NCBI GenBank assembly: GCA_000985875.1
Contig: CCRI01000004.1
Location: 372,001 to 436,000, forward strand
Direction of reading: 5' to 3'
DNA: 64,000 nt
Source of the DNA: Neorhizobium galegae bv. officinalis
GTDB lineage: Bacteria > Pseudomonadota > Alphaproteobacteria > Rhizobiales > Rhizobiaceae
The translations under genes and the position numbers were made by a program. The first letter of the stretch is position 1. Every line of letters starts with the position of its first letter. The notes under the pieces were generated by a model that did no database searches, was not told where the DNA came from, and was given only the letters and a program-made list of their open reading frames with translations. This document shows, one piece after another, positions 9,230-17,736 of the stretch.

Positions 9230-10498
9230 TTGCCGAAGATCGTATTTGTATGCCGCGAAGGTTCCGACGAACCGCGCGTGTCCGCTTCGCCCGAGAGCGT
9301 CAAGCGGCTTTCCGGACTTGGCTTGTCGATTCTGGTCGAGAGCGGGGCGGGCCTTTCCTCCGGTGTTCCCGATGCGGATTTCGAAGCCACGGGCGCCCGC
9401 ATTGCCGGTCCCGGCGAGGTCGGTTCGGCGGATATCATCCTGAAGGTCAACCGCCCGACTGCGGCGGAGATGGCATCCTACAAGCCGGGCGCGGTCGTGT
9501 TTGCGGTCATGGACCCGTATGGCAACGAGGCGGCGCTTGCTGACATGGCGAAAGCCGGGCTGACCACCTTTGCCATGGAACTGATGCCGCGCATCACCCG
9601 CGCCCAGTCGATGGACGTGCTGTCGTCCCAGGCGAACCTTGCCGGGTATCGCGCCGTCATCGACGCATCCCATGAATATGGCCGCGCCATGCCGATGATG
9701 ATGACCGCTGCCGGCACCGTGCCCGCCGCAAAGGTGTTCGTCATGGGTGCCGGCGTTGCCGGCCTGCAGGCGATCGCTACGGCCCGCCGTCTCGGCGCCG
9801 TCGTGTCGGCGACCGACGTTCGCCCCGCCGCGAAGGAACAGGTCGCCTCGCTCGGCGCCAAGTTCATCGCGGTCGAGGACGAGGAATTCAAGGCGGCCGA
9901 AACCGCCGCCGGCTATGCCAAGCCTATGTCGGAAGCCTATCAGGCCAAGCAGGCGGCACTTGTCGCCGAGCACATCGCCAAGCAGGACATCGTCATCACC
10001 ACGGCTCTCATTCCCGGCCGTCCGGCCCCGAAGCTGGTAACGCGCGCCATGCTGGCGTCGATGAAGCCCGGTTCGGTGGCAGTCGATCTCGCCGTCGAGC
10101 GTGGCGGCAATATCGAAGGTTCGGAAAAGGGCAAGGTCGCCGATGTCGAGGGTGTCACCGTGATCGGTTACGCCAATGTCGCAGGCCGCATCGCCGCCTC
10201 CGCCTCGGCGCTCTATGCGCGCAACCTGTTCGCCTTCATCGAGACCATGGTCGACAAGGGCACCAAGGAATTTGCCGTCAATGTCGAGGACGAGCTGGTC
10301 AAGGCGACCATGCTGACCAATGGCGGCCAGGTCGTGCATCCGAATTTTGCCGCTGCTGCGGCTGCGCATGCCGGCGAGGCACCGGTTGTCGTGACGGCGA
10401 CCCCGGCGGGGGAGCCGGCCGCCGCAAAACCGGCCCGCGCCCGCAAAAAACCTGACGCCGAGACGACCGGGGATGCCGCAGCCGAGGAGACGCTTTGA
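9230..10498 (+). CDS. pntAA: NAD(P) transhydrogenase subunit alpha part 1
   Basis: This is the soluble NAD(H)-binding domain I of the proton-translocating transhydrogenase, 422 residues. It starts at TTG with GGAGGAG upstream, giving MPKIVFVCREGSDEPRVSASPESV, the usual N terminus. VFVMGAGVAGLQAIATARRLGA is the dinucleotide-binding fold, and TTALIPGRPAPKLV and VDLAVERGGNIE are conserved family motifs. The C terminus is an Ala/Pro-rich linker with KPARARKKP. The subunit exchanges hydride between NADH and NADP at the inner membrane, driven by the proton gradient, and so supplies NADPH. As in other rhizobia the alpha polypeptide is split in two genes; its stop overlaps the pntAB start (TGATG). 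Confidence 0.96.
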   Translation: MPKIVFVCREGSDEPRVSASPESVKRLSGLGLSILVESGAGLSSGVPDADFEATGARIAGPGEVGSADIILKVNRPTAAEMASYKPGAVVFAVMDPYGNEAALADMAKAGLTTFAMELMPRITRAQSMDVLSSQANLAGYRAVIDASHEYGRAMPMMMTAAGTVPAAKVFVMGAGVAGLQAIATARRLGAVVSATDVRPAAKEQVASLGAKFIAVEDEEFKAAETAAGYAKPMSEAYQAKQAALVAEHIAKQDIVITTALIPGRPAPKLVTRAMLASMKPGSVAVDLAVERGGNIEGSEKGKVADVEGVTVIGYANVAGRIAASASALYARNLFAFIETMVDKGTKEFAVNVEDELVKATMLTNGGQVVHPNFAAAAAAHAGEAPVVVTATPAGEPAAAKPARARKKPDAETTGDAAAEETL

Positions 10499-10896
10499 TG
10501 GCCAGTGAAGCAATGGAAAAGGCGCTGGAGCAGCTCGACCAGGCCGTGAATGCCGTGGTGAGCGCAGCCGCCCAGGCGCCGGAAGCCGCGAGCGCCGCAA
10601 CCGGCGGGGCTATCGATCCTTTCGTGTTCCGGCTGGCGATCTTCGTGCTGTCTATCTTCGTCGGCTATTACGTCGTCTGGTCGGTGACGCCGGCGCTGCA
10701 TACGCCGCTGATGGCTGTCACCAACGCGATCTCCTCGGTCATCGTCGTCGGCGCGCTGCTTGCGGTCGGCGTATCGGCGAGCGGGTTTGCGACCGGCTTC
10801 GGTTTCGTGGCGCTGGTGCTCGTCTCGGTGAACATTTTTGGCGGCTTCCTGGTAACCAGCCGGATGCTTGCCATGTACAAGAAAAAAGATCGCTGA
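10498..10896 (+). CDS. pntAB: NAD(P) transhydrogenase subunit alpha part 2
   Basis: A 132-residue membrane subunit that supplies the N-terminal transmembrane helices of domain II. After a short Ala/Glu-rich cytosolic stretch come four hydrophobic segments; TPALHTPLMAVTNAISS is the conserved proton-channel region. The ATG at 10498 overlaps the pntAA stop and has GAGGAG upstream; a TTG codon lies directly before it in frame. Together with pntAA and pntB it forms the complete enzyme. Confidence 0.95.
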   Translation: MASEAMEKALEQLDQAVNAVVSAAAQAPEAASAATGGAIDPFVFRLAIFVLSIFVGYYVVWSVTPALHTPLMAVTNAISSVIVVGALLAVGVSASGFATGFGFVALVLVSVNIFGGFLVTSRMLAMYKKKDR

Positions 10897-10909
10897 GGGT
10901 TCGGATACC

Positions 10910-12310
10910 ATGTCGCAGAGCCTCGCAGCTTTCCTCTATCTCGTGTCCGGCGTGCTGTTCATCATGGCGCTCCGGGGTCTTTCCCACCCGACGACCAGCC
11001 GCAAGGGCAATGTCTACGGCATGGTCGGCATGGGCATCGCAATCGTCACCACCCTGCTGCTTGCCACGCCCACGTTCGGCGGCTTCATCCTGATCGTTCT
11101 GGCGCTCAGCATCGGCGGCGGGGCAGGGGCCTATATCGCCCGGACCATCCCGATGACGGCGATGCCGCAGCTCGTCGCCGGCTTCCACTCGCTGGTCGGC
11201 TTTGCCGCGGTGATGGTGGCCGCAGCTGCGCTCTATGCGCCGGATTCCTTCGGCATCGGCGCGGTCGGCCATATCCACGGCCAGGCGCTGATCGAACTGG
11301 CGCTTGGTGCTGCGATCGGCGCGATCACCTTTACCGGCTCGGTCATCGCCTTCCTGAAGCTCGACGGGCGGATGTCCGGCAAGCCGATCATGCTGCCTTA
11401 CCGGCACTTCATCAATATCGGCCTGCTGGTGCTGGTCGTCGTCTTCATCTTCGGCCTGGTGCAGACCGAAAGCCATTTCGACTTCTGGCTGGTCGTGGTG
11501 CTGGCGCTGGCGCTCGGCGTGCTCCTGATCGTGCCGATCGGCGGCGCCGACATGCCGGTCGTCGTGTCGATGCTGAACTCCTATTCCGGCTGGGCGGCCG
11601 CCGGCATCGGGTTTACGCTCGGCAACCTTGCGCTGATCATCACCGGCGCGCTGGTCGGCTCCTCGGGTGCGATCCTCTCCTACATCATGTGCAAGGGCAT
11701 GAACCGGTCCTTCATCTCGGTCATATTGGGCGGCTTCGGCGGCGAGACGGCATCTGCCGCCGGCGACGACGGCGTGCAGCGGACGGTGAAGCAGGGCTCG
11801 GCCGACGACGCGGCCTTCCTGATGCAGAACGCCGAGAAGGTGATCATCGTGCCGGGTTACGGCATGGCGGTCGCCCAGGCGCAGCATGCTCTGAGAGAGC
11901 TTGCCGATACGCTCAAAAGCCACGGCGTCGAGGTGAAATACGCGATCCATCCGGTCGCCGGCCGCATGCCGGGCCATATGAACGTGCTGCTCGCCGAAGC
12001 CAACGTCCCCTATGACGAGGTCTTCGAACTCGAAGACATCAACGCGGAGTTCGCGCAAGCCGACGTCGCCTATGTCATCGGCGCCAACGACGTCACCAAC
12101 CCGGCGGCCCGCGACGACAAGACCTCGCCGATCTACGGCATGCCGATCCTCGACGTCGACAAGGCCAAGACGTGCCTGTTCGTCAAGCGCTCGCTCGGTT
12201 CTGGCTATGCGGGCATCGACAACACGCTGTTCTACAAGGACGGCACGATGATGCTGCTCGGCGACGCCAAGAAGATGACCGAGGACATCGTCAAGGCGAT
12301 GAAGCACTAG
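10910..12310 (+). CDS. pntB: NAD(P) transhydrogenase subunit beta
   Basis: A 466-residue subunit with about eight or nine transmembrane helices (proton channel) and a C-terminal NADP(H)-binding domain III. VIIVPGYGMAVAQAQHAL is the NADP-binding loop, VKYAIHPVAGRMPGHMNVLLAEA and IGANDVTNPAA are the conserved contacts, and FVKRSLGSGYAGIDN is near the C terminus. The start at 10910 follows GAGGG and lies 13 bases after the pntAB stop, so the three genes are one operon. It is followed by a clear terminator. Confidence 0.97.
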   Translation: MSQSLAAFLYLVSGVLFIMALRGLSHPTTSRKGNVYGMVGMGIAIVTTLLLATPTFGGFILIVLALSIGGGAGAYIARTIPMTAMPQLVAGFHSLVGFAAVMVAAAALYAPDSFGIGAVGHIHGQALIELALGAAIGAITFTGSVIAFLKLDGRMSGKPIMLPYRHFINIGLLVLVVVFIFGLVQTESHFDFWLVVVLALALGVLLIVPIGGADMPVVVSMLNSYSGWAAAGIGFTLGNLALIITGALVGSSGAILSYIMCKGMNRSFISVILGGFGGETASAAGDDGVQRTVKQGSADDAAFLMQNAEKVIIVPGYGMAVAQAQHALRELADTLKSHGVEVKYAIHPVAGRMPGHMNVLLAEANVPYDEVFELEDINAEFAQADVAYVIGANDVTNPAARDDKTSPIYGMPILDVDKAKTCLFVKRSLGSGYAGIDNTLFYKDGTMMLLGDAKKMTEDIVKAMKH

Positions 12311-12338
12311 TGCTTAGCGGATAGTGAGCAGTGAATTG

Positions 12339-12363
12339 AAGCCCGGCAGTGCCGGGCTTTTTT
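12339..12363 (+). terminator. Rho-independent terminator of the pnt operon
   Basis: AGCCCGGC (12340-12347) pairs with GCCGGGCT (12351-12358) around a three-base loop and runs into seven T ending at 12363. It lies 29 bases after the pntB stop. Confidence 0.92.
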
Positions 12364-12407
12364 GTGAAAGCGGATTGTGCGAGATTAGAAGGGAGCAGGA
12401 GGCCAAG

Positions 12408-12674
12408 ATGGCAATCATAACGATATCCCTTCCAGATTCGACGAAAGACTGGATCGAAGATCAGGTTCGCAGCGGCGGGTTTGCGGATGCCGGCGAGTAT
12501 ATGAATGAACTGGTCACGCAAGAGCGCGTTCGACAGGGCGATGAGCTTTCCCTTGAAGAGGTGCGCCACCTGGTGAAAGTCTCCAAGGCGAGCGGCATCG
12601 GGACAAAAACGATGGACGAGTTGTTTGCCGAGGCAGAGCGTCTCGTCGAAGCAAAAAAGACCAGACGTGCCTGA
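12408..12674 (+). CDS. parD: ParD-family antitoxin
   Basis: An 88-residue antitoxin: N-terminal ribbon-helix-helix DNA-binding segment (ITISLPDSTKDWIEDQVRSGGFADAGEYMNELV) and a charged C-terminal helix (DELFAEAERLVEAKKTRR) that would wrap the toxin. The start has GGAGG nearby, which excludes the longer upstream reading. Its stop lies eight bases inside the parE reading frame, so translation is coupled. Such pairs normally repress their own promoter through the RHH domain. It sits directly downstream of the pnt terminator. Confidence 0.88.
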   Translation: MAIITISLPDSTKDWIEDQVRSGGFADAGEYMNELVTQERVRQGDELSLEEVRHLVKVSKASGIGTKTMDELFAEAERLVEAKKTRRA

Positions 12675-12960
12675 ATATCGGCTTTCACCTCGGGCTGAAG
12701 CAGAAATCGTCGATATCATCGGCTATGGGATCGAGACATTTGGAGCGTTGCAGGCGCGGCGCTACGTTGACGACCTGACGCATTGCTTTGAACTCTTGGC
12801 AGAGAATCCACGCATGGGGAGGTCCGCGCCTGACTTTGGCGAGACCGTGCGTCGCCACACCCATTCGCGTCATACGATTCTCTATGAAGTTACTGATCTT
12901 GGTATTTTGATCCTTGCTGTGGTTCACGTCCGCAGCCTGCTTCGATTGATCAAACTTTAG
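12667..12960 (+). CDS. parE: ParE-family toxin (RelE/ParE superfamily)
   Basis: A 97-residue toxin starting at GTG 12667, overlapping parD by eight bases. It reads VPEYRLSPRAEAEIVDIIGYGIETFG, then RYVDDLTHCFELLAENPRMGRSA and the C-terminal RRHTHSRHTILYEVTDLGILILAVVHVR, the beta-sheet core of the family. Characterised ParE proteins poison DNA gyrase, but target cannot be assigned from sequence. The reading frame is intact and the antitoxin is present, so the pair may be functional. Its GC content is visibly lower than that of its neighbours, consistent with transfer. Confidence 0.88.
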   Translation: MPEYRLSPRAEAEIVDIIGYGIETFGALQARRYVDDLTHCFELLAENPRMGRSAPDFGETVRRHTHSRHTILYEVTDLGILILAVVHVRSLLRLIKL

Positions 12961-12988
12961 CAATCATTCGAATTTTGCGAAAATCCCC

Positions 12989-13954
12989 ATGACCATCCCC
13001 ACCAGTCACCCTTACGATTTCGATCCCACCTATGGCATGGGGCTGAGGCAGCTTCAGGCCGTGGTGCCGCCTCAGGCGCCGGAGGGTTTCGATACGTTCT
13101 GGAAGGATCGATACCGGCGGGCGATGACCGTCGATCCGGAGCCGGGCCTGCGCAAGAACGGGCTCGACCATCCGAAATGGCATGTCTTCGACATCGCCTA
13201 TATGTCGACCGGCCGGTTTCCGATCGGCGGCTGGCTGCTGTTGCCGAGAAAAGGTGAAATCCGGCGGGGCCTCGTCGTCGGCCATGGATATGGCGGACGC
13301 GATGCGCCGGATCTCGAGATCCCGGTCGAGGAAACCGCCATCCTCTTTCCCTGCTTTCGCGGCATGTCGCGCAGCACTCGTCCGCCGATCTCGCCGGACT
13401 CGCATTGGCATGTGCTGCACGATATCGACAAGCCGGACCGCTACATCATCGGCGGCTGCGTGGACGATCTCTGGGTCGCGGTGAGCATGCTGATCGCCCT
13501 CTATCCCTGGCTTTCCGGCCATATCGGCTATAGCGGCATCAGCTTCGGCGGCGGCATCGGCGGCCTTGCCATTCCCTTCGACAACAGGATCGACCGCGGG
13601 CATCTGTCACTGCCGACCTTCGGGCACCAGGAATTGCGGCTGAAGCTGAAAAGCATCGGCAGCGCCGCCTCCGTCCAGGCCTATCAGGCGAAATACGGCA
13701 ATGCGTTGAAGACGCTGCGCCTGCATGATTCGGCGGTGGCGGCGAGCCGCATATCCGTGCCGATGCTGACGAGTGTCGCGCTGTTCGATCCCGCCGTTGC
13801 GCCGCCCTGCCAGTTCGCCGTCGCCAATGCAATTCCGAGATCAAAATTTAATGAAATCTTCATCCTGGACGCCGGACATTTCGATTATCCTGGTGGCGTA
13901 TTGCAAGAGGCGGCCCTTCGCGAGAGGGTCGGACAGTTTTTCAAGGTGCCATGA
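12989..13954 (+). CDS. Acetyl xylan esterase family (AXE1) alpha/beta-hydrolase
   Basis: A 321-residue cytosolic hydrolase with the AXE1/cephalosporin-C deacetylase pattern: N-terminal APEGFDTFWKDRY, the oxyanion region VVGHGYGGRDAPD, the nucleophile elbow GISFG with Ser185, and the catalytic His297 in DAGHFDYPGG. Family members remove acetyl groups from xylo-oligosaccharides or related small substrates. No signal peptide is visible. The stop overlaps the next gene's ATG (ATGA), so the two hydrolases are translated together; a shared substrate is likely but unknown. Confidence 0.85.
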   Translation: MTIPTSHPYDFDPTYGMGLRQLQAVVPPQAPEGFDTFWKDRYRRAMTVDPEPGLRKNGLDHPKWHVFDIAYMSTGRFPIGGWLLLPRKGEIRRGLVVGHGYGGRDAPDLEIPVEETAILFPCFRGMSRSTRPPISPDSHWHVLHDIDKPDRYIIGGCVDDLWVAVSMLIALYPWLSGHIGYSGISFGGGIGGLAIPFDNRIDRGHLSLPTFGHQELRLKLKSIGSAASVQAYQAKYGNALKTLRLHDSAVAASRISVPMLTSVALFDPAVAPPCQFAVANAIPRSKFNEIFILDAGHFDYPGGVLQEAALRERVGQFFKVP

Positions 13955-14679
13955 ACCGCGAATATCTGCGCTGGTACAGCCAGCGGCTCCATCGAGACAT
14001 GGAACTCCTGGTGTTCGGCCATGCCGGCGCCAAGGTGCTGATGTTCCCGACCCGCGAGGGGCGTTTCTGGGAATATGAAGAACTCGGCATCGTCGGAAGC
14101 CTCGCCGACAAGGTCCGTGCCGGCCAGCTGCAGCTCTATTGCGTCGACGGACTGGCGGCCGAGACCTTTTACGACGCAAACCAGCATCCCTCGGTGCGGA
14201 TCCGCAGGCACGCGGCATTCGAGGATTACATCCTCAACGAGGTTCTACCTCTCATGGCCAGCCGGAACGGACATGACTGCACGATCGTGCAGGGCTGCAG
14301 CCTCGGAGCCTTCCAGGCGGCCAGCCTCGTTTTTCGCCATCCGCATCTGTTCCGCAAGCTTGTCGCATTTTCCGGACGGTACGACCTGACGCTGAAGGTC
14401 GAGGCGTTCGGCGATCTGCTGGACGGCTATTACGACGATACCGTCTATTTCCACACCCCGTCGCATTTCCTGCCCGGCATCAGCAGCGGATGGCAGCTCG
14501 AAAGGCTGCGGCAGGTGGAGATCGTGCTGACGATCGGCAATGCCGACCCGTTCCTCGACAACAACCAGCATCTCAGCCAGGTTCTGTCCGAAAAGGGTGT
14601 CGGGCATCGCATGCATGTCTGGGACGGCCGCGCGCACCGGGCCGGCGCCTGGCGCAAGATGGCGGCCCTTTATATCTGA
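13951..14679 (+). CDS. Esterase-family alpha/beta-hydrolase (COG4947-like)
   Basis: A 242-residue protein with the putative esterase (esterase D/PHB-depolymerase-like) fold. GCSLGAFQA holds the nucleophile Ser117; GNADPFLDNN is the acid region and DGRAHRAGAW supplies His229. It begins YLRWYSQRLHRDMELLVFGHAGAKVLMFPTREG, as in a group of short uncharacterised proteobacterial esterases. It overlaps the AXE1-type gene by four bases. Substrate is not predictable. It converges with the TPR lipoprotein gene, leaving 39 bases between stops and no obvious terminator. Confidence 0.8.
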   Translation: MNREYLRWYSQRLHRDMELLVFGHAGAKVLMFPTREGRFWEYEELGIVGSLADKVRAGQLQLYCVDGLAAETFYDANQHPSVRIRRHAAFEDYILNEVLPLMASRNGHDCTIVQGCSLGAFQAASLVFRHPHLFRKLVAFSGRYDLTLKVEAFGDLLDGYYDDTVYFHTPSHFLPGISSGWQLERLRQVEIVLTIGNADPFLDNNQHLSQVLSEKGVGHRMHVWDGRAHRAGAWRKMAALYI

Positions 14680-14718
14680 GGGCAGGGCGGAACTTCGCTC
14701 GGCCGGCAGGCGGGGATA

Positions 14719-15606
14719 TCAGGTGCTGGCGCGGGTGCGGGCCGCGCCGTCCTGGGCCGGCTTATAATTGGGGTCGAGACGCATTGCGTGCGAATAGGAC
14801 TTGTAGGCACGCGCCTTGTCGCCGCGGCGTTCATAGACCAGAGCCTGGTTCGCCCAGGATTCGGCGAGCTTGTCGTTGAGTTCGATCGCGCGGTTGAAGT
14901 CCGCAAACGCGTTGTCGTCGTCGTTCAAGGCGACATAGGAAATGCCGCGGCCGTTATAGGGCTCGGGCGAATTCGCCGACAGGGAGATGGCTTTCGAGAA
15001 ATCGTCGATCGCCTGGGCGTGCTGGCCGCGCTGCTGGTAGATCAGGCCGCGGTTGTGCCAGGCCCGGCCATCCGTGGTTTCCAGCTGGATCGCCTTGTTG
15101 AAGTCGTTGAAGGCTTCGTTGTTGCGGCCGGCCTGGCGATAGATATTGCCGCGGCCGATATAGGCGACGTCGTAGTTCGGGTTGATCTGCAGTGAACGGT
15201 TGTAGTCGTTCGCCGCTTCGACGGGCTTGCCCATGTTGCGATAGACCAGCGCCCGGTTGGCATAGGCCTGGTAGAACTGCGGGTTGAGCTGGATGGCGCG
15301 GTTGAAGTCCTCCAGCGCCTTCGAAAACTCGCCGGCGCGTCCATAGGCCGTACCACGGACATTGTAGGCTTCCGGATCCTGCGGGCTGGAACTGATGACG
15401 GAAGAGAGCGAGGCGATGTTCTCCTGCGACCCCTGGGCGCGATCGACGGTGATCATGTCGGTGGAGGTCGTGGTCGAGCAGCCGGCGAGCGCCAGAAGGG
15501 CGATCAGCGCGGCAGGCAATGCTGTTTTGCGACGGACGGGAGAAACCTGGTTCAAGAGGCCGGAAATTTCGGTTCCACGATAGAGAACGGGGTTTTTGGC
15601 GGCCAT
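14719..15606 (-). CDS. TPR-repeat lipoprotein
   Basis: The 295-residue protein has a type II signal peptide: RRK, a hydrophobic core, and the lipobox LALAGC with Cys43 as the acylated residue. The remainder is six consecutive 34-residue tetratricopeptide repeats (from PEAYNVRGTAYGRAG to AESWANQALVYERRG), a scaffold for protein contacts in the periplasm. A short TRAST tail ends it. I chose the ATG at 15606 because GAGGA lies ten bases upstream; in-frame ATGs at 15615 and 15639 are alternatives and change only the cytoplasmic leader. Function is unknown. It is downstream of rpsU, separated by a terminator. Confidence 0.85.
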   Translation of the reverse strand: MAAKNPVLYRGTEISGLLNQVSPVRRKTALPAALIALLALAGCSTTTSTDMITVDRAQGSQENIASLSSVISSSPQDPEAYNVRGTAYGRAGEFSKALEDFNRAIQLNPQFYQAYANRALVYRNMGKPVEAANDYNRSLQINPNYDVAYIGRGNIYRQAGRNNEAFNDFNKAIQLETTDGRAWHNRGLIYQQRGQHAQAIDDFSKAISLSANSPEPYNGRGISYVALNDDDNAFADFNRAIELNDKLAESWANQALVYERRGDKARAYKSYSHAMRLDPNYKPAQDGAARTRAST

Positions 15607-15659
15607 CAGGCGCATTTCCTCATGTCGGGGCAAAGGCATTGGAAGTCTCGGACCAAATC

Positions 15660-15690
15660 AAAAGAGCGGCGGCGCCCATGTCGCCACCGC
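15660..15690 (-). terminator. Rho-independent terminator of rpsU
   Basis: On the minus strand GCGGTGGCG (15690-15682) pairs with CGCCGCCGC (15674-15666) around seven bases and is followed by TCTTTT. It starts about 36 bases after the rpsU stop. Confidence 0.85.
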
Positions 15691-15726
15691 CCTGAAAGCA
15701 CATGAAAACGTCCAAAAAACGGCCGA

Positions 15727-15972
15727 TCAACGAGCCGGGCGTGCTGGAACCGTACGAGCCGGAGCTGCAATCAGGCCTTCGCGCTGCATGCGCTTGCGGG
15801 CCAGCTTGCGAACGCGACGAACAGCCTCTGCCTTTTCACGGGCGCGCTTCTGCGACGGCTTCTCGTAATAATCGCGCATCTTCATTTCGCGGAAAATGCC
15901 TTCGCGCTGCATCTTCTTCTTGAGAGCGCGGAGCGCCTGGTCGACGTTGTTGTCGCGGACTAGTACCTGCAC
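15727..15972 (-). CDS. rpsU: 30S ribosomal protein S21
   Basis: An 81-residue S21 that binds the 30S platform near the 3' end of 16S rRNA and helps initiation. The frame starts at GTG (15972) with AAGGA and GGGA upstream, giving (V)[24 protein letters not shown] and the very basic [15 protein letters not shown]. The last residues ([14 protein letters not shown]) are an Ala/Pro/Arg tail somewhat longer than many S21 proteins. A good sigma-70 promoter lies at 16073-16101 and a terminator follows, so rpsU is probably monocistronic. Confidence 0.97.
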   Translation of the reverse strand: MQVLVRDNNVDQALRALKKKMQREGIFREMKMRDYYEKPSQKRAREKAEAVRRVRKLARKRMQREGLIAAPARTVPARPAR

Positions 15973-16072
15973 GTGAATCCCGTTCCTTTGGTTTGTTGCT
16001 CGCCTGGATCGGTACGATTCGAGGCGAAAGAATAACGTCCGCTCGGCCTGGAGCCGTGCGATTGATGACGGC

Positions 16073-16101
16073 AGATAGCAGAAGAGATGTGCGAAGTCCA
16101 G
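16073..16101 (-). promoter_or_regulatory. Sigma-70 promoter of rpsU
   Basis: On the minus strand CTGGAC (16101-16096) and CTATCT (16078-16073) are separated by exactly 17 bases; each matches the rhizobial housekeeping consensus (CTTGAC-N17-CTATAT) at five of six positions. The transcript would have a leader of about 95 bases. Confidence 0.7.
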
Positions 16102-16328
16102 ACGCATTAAGCTTGATTGCGCCAATTCGCGGCCTTTTGCGGGGTGGCATGAATGGGAAGGGCCTGTCGTGGTCCATGATCCGAATGCGGCCTCGGCCGG
16201 AAGCAGTCGATCCGACGGTTATCCGGGCAGGTTTCGCGGTATCTCGGCCGGGCGCCGCAGCGTCCGGCACGTCGGTCGGATGTCGTCCAATCGGCAGCCG
16301 ATACTGCCGGTGTCGATAGAGAAGGCGA

Positions 16329-16388
16329 ATGCGTCGCAATAGAGCCATTGCGACGCATATTGATTTGCGATGGGTATGGCACTACCCA
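16329..16388 (+). promoter_or_regulatory. Two inverted repeats in the soxBDAG leader
   Basis: A perfect 12-bp inverted repeat (16329-16340 with 16347-16358, arms ATGCGTCGCAAT/ATTGCGACGCAT, six-base spacer) is followed by TGGGTA (16371-16376) and TACCCA (16383-16388), also with a six-base spacer. They lie 50-110 bases before the soxB start in a 465-base region (15973-16437) otherwise empty of genes apart from the rpsU promoter. They look like operators or a small structured leader. I cannot match them to a known riboswitch. Confidence 0.5.
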
Positions 16389-16437
16389 AATGCCGGCCCT
16401 GCGATTAGGGCTGACGATCCGAGGAGTTCGAGGCGAG

Positions 16438-17691
16438 ATGCGCAGATATTCGGTTTTCGCCGTGGCCCGCGAGGCGATGCGTGCCCACAAGGGCTGGGAA
16501 GCGCAGTGGGCCTCTCCGGAGCCGCGCAGCGCATACGACGTGATCATCGTCGGCGCCGGCGGGCATGGCCTGGGCGCTGCCTATTACCTGGCCAAGGAGC
16601 ACGGCATCACCAATGTCGCGGTGATCGAAAAGGGCTGGCTCGGCGGCGGCAATACCGGCCGCAACACGACGATCATCCGTTCCAACTATCTCTATGAAGA
16701 GAGCATGGACATCTACGAGCATTCGCTGAAGCTCTGGGAGGGGCTGAGCCAGGATCTCAACTACAATGTCATGTATTCGCCGCGCGGCGTGATGATGCTG
16801 TCGCACAACACCCACGACATGCAGAGCTTCAAGCGGCATATCAACGCCAACCGGCTCTACGGCATTGATAACGAATGGCTGACGCCGGAGCAGGCCAAGG
16901 CCTATGTGCCGCCGCTCGATATTGCCAAGACGGCGCGTTATCCGATCAACGGCGCCGCCCTGCAGCGGCGCGGCGGCACTGCCCGCCACGATGCGGTCGC
17001 CTGGGGTTATGCGCGGGCCGCGTCCGATCGCGGCGTACACATCATCCAGAATTGCGAAGTGACCGGCATCCGTCGCGGCCCGAACGGCGAGGTCCTGGGC
17101 GTCGAGACGAGCAAGGGCTTCATCGGGGCGAAGAAGATCGGCGTTTCGGCCGCCGGGCATTCCTCCGTGGTGATGGAGATGGCGGGCGTCAGGGTGCCGC
17201 TGCATTCAACTCCGCTGCAGGCGCTGGTGTCCGAGCCGCTCAAGCCAATCTTCCCCTGCGTCGTCATGTCGAACACGGTGCATGCCTATATCTCGCAGTC
17301 GGACAAGGGCGAGCTCGTCATCGGCGCCGGCACCGACCAGTACAATTCCTATTCCCAGACCGGCGGGCTGCAGATCATCACCCATACGCTCGACGCCATC
17401 TGCGAGCTTTTCCCGATCTTCCGTCGGGTGAAGATGATGCGCCAGTGGGGCGGCATCACCGACAATACGCCGGACCGCTCGCCGATCCAGGGCATCACTC
17501 CGGTGCCGGGACTGTTCGTCAATTGCGGCTGGGGAACCGGCGGCTTCAAGGCGACGCCTGGTTCGGCCAATCTCTTTGCGCATCTGATCGCCAAGGGCGA
17601 ACCGCACCGGCTGGCGGCGGGGCTGACGCTCGACCGGTTCCGGACGGGACGGCTGATCGACGAGGCGGCTGCCGCCGCGGTGGCGCATTGA
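16438..17691 (+). CDS. soxB: Sarcosine oxidase subunit beta
   Basis: The flavin subunit of heterotetrameric sarcosine oxidase, 417 residues, the normal length. DVIIVGAGGHGLGAAYYLAKEHG near residues 34-56 is the FAD-binding fold; GGNTGRNTTIIRSNY follows. TARHDAVAWGYARAA contains His184, at the place where the family carries a covalent FMN. The enzyme demethylates sarcosine (from glycine betaine or creatinine) to glycine, forming methylene-tetrahydrofolate and hydrogen peroxide. The start at 16438 gives the conserved MRRYSVFAVAREAMRAHKGW. It is first in the soxBDAG operon but separated from soxD by a palindromic repeat element. Confidence 0.97.
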   Translation: MRRYSVFAVAREAMRAHKGWEAQWASPEPRSAYDVIIVGAGGHGLGAAYYLAKEHGITNVAVIEKGWLGGGNTGRNTTIIRSNYLYEESMDIYEHSLKLWEGLSQDLNYNVMYSPRGVMMLSHNTHDMQSFKRHINANRLYGIDNEWLTPEQAKAYVPPLDIAKTARYPINGAALQRRGGTARHDAVAWGYARAASDRGVHIIQNCEVTGIRRGPNGEVLGVETSKGFIGAKKIGVSAAGHSSVVMEMAGVRVPLHSTPLQALVSEPLKPIFPCVVMSNTVHAYISQSDKGELVIGAGTDQYNSYSQTGGLQIITHTLDAICELFPIFRRVKMMRQWGGITDNTPDRSPIQGITPVPGLFVNCGWGTGGFKATPGSANLFAHLIAKGEPHRLAAGLTLDRFRTGRLIDEAAAAAVAH

Positions 17692-17736
17692 TGTTGGCGG
17701 CTTTCGACATTTTTGCGGGCGCAGGATGGGGTCCTT

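Noticed and set aside
16329..16437. Glycine or folate riboswitch before soxB
   Set aside because: The stems do not match the conserved cores of known glycine, THF or SAM aptamers that I can recall; left as simple inverted repeats.
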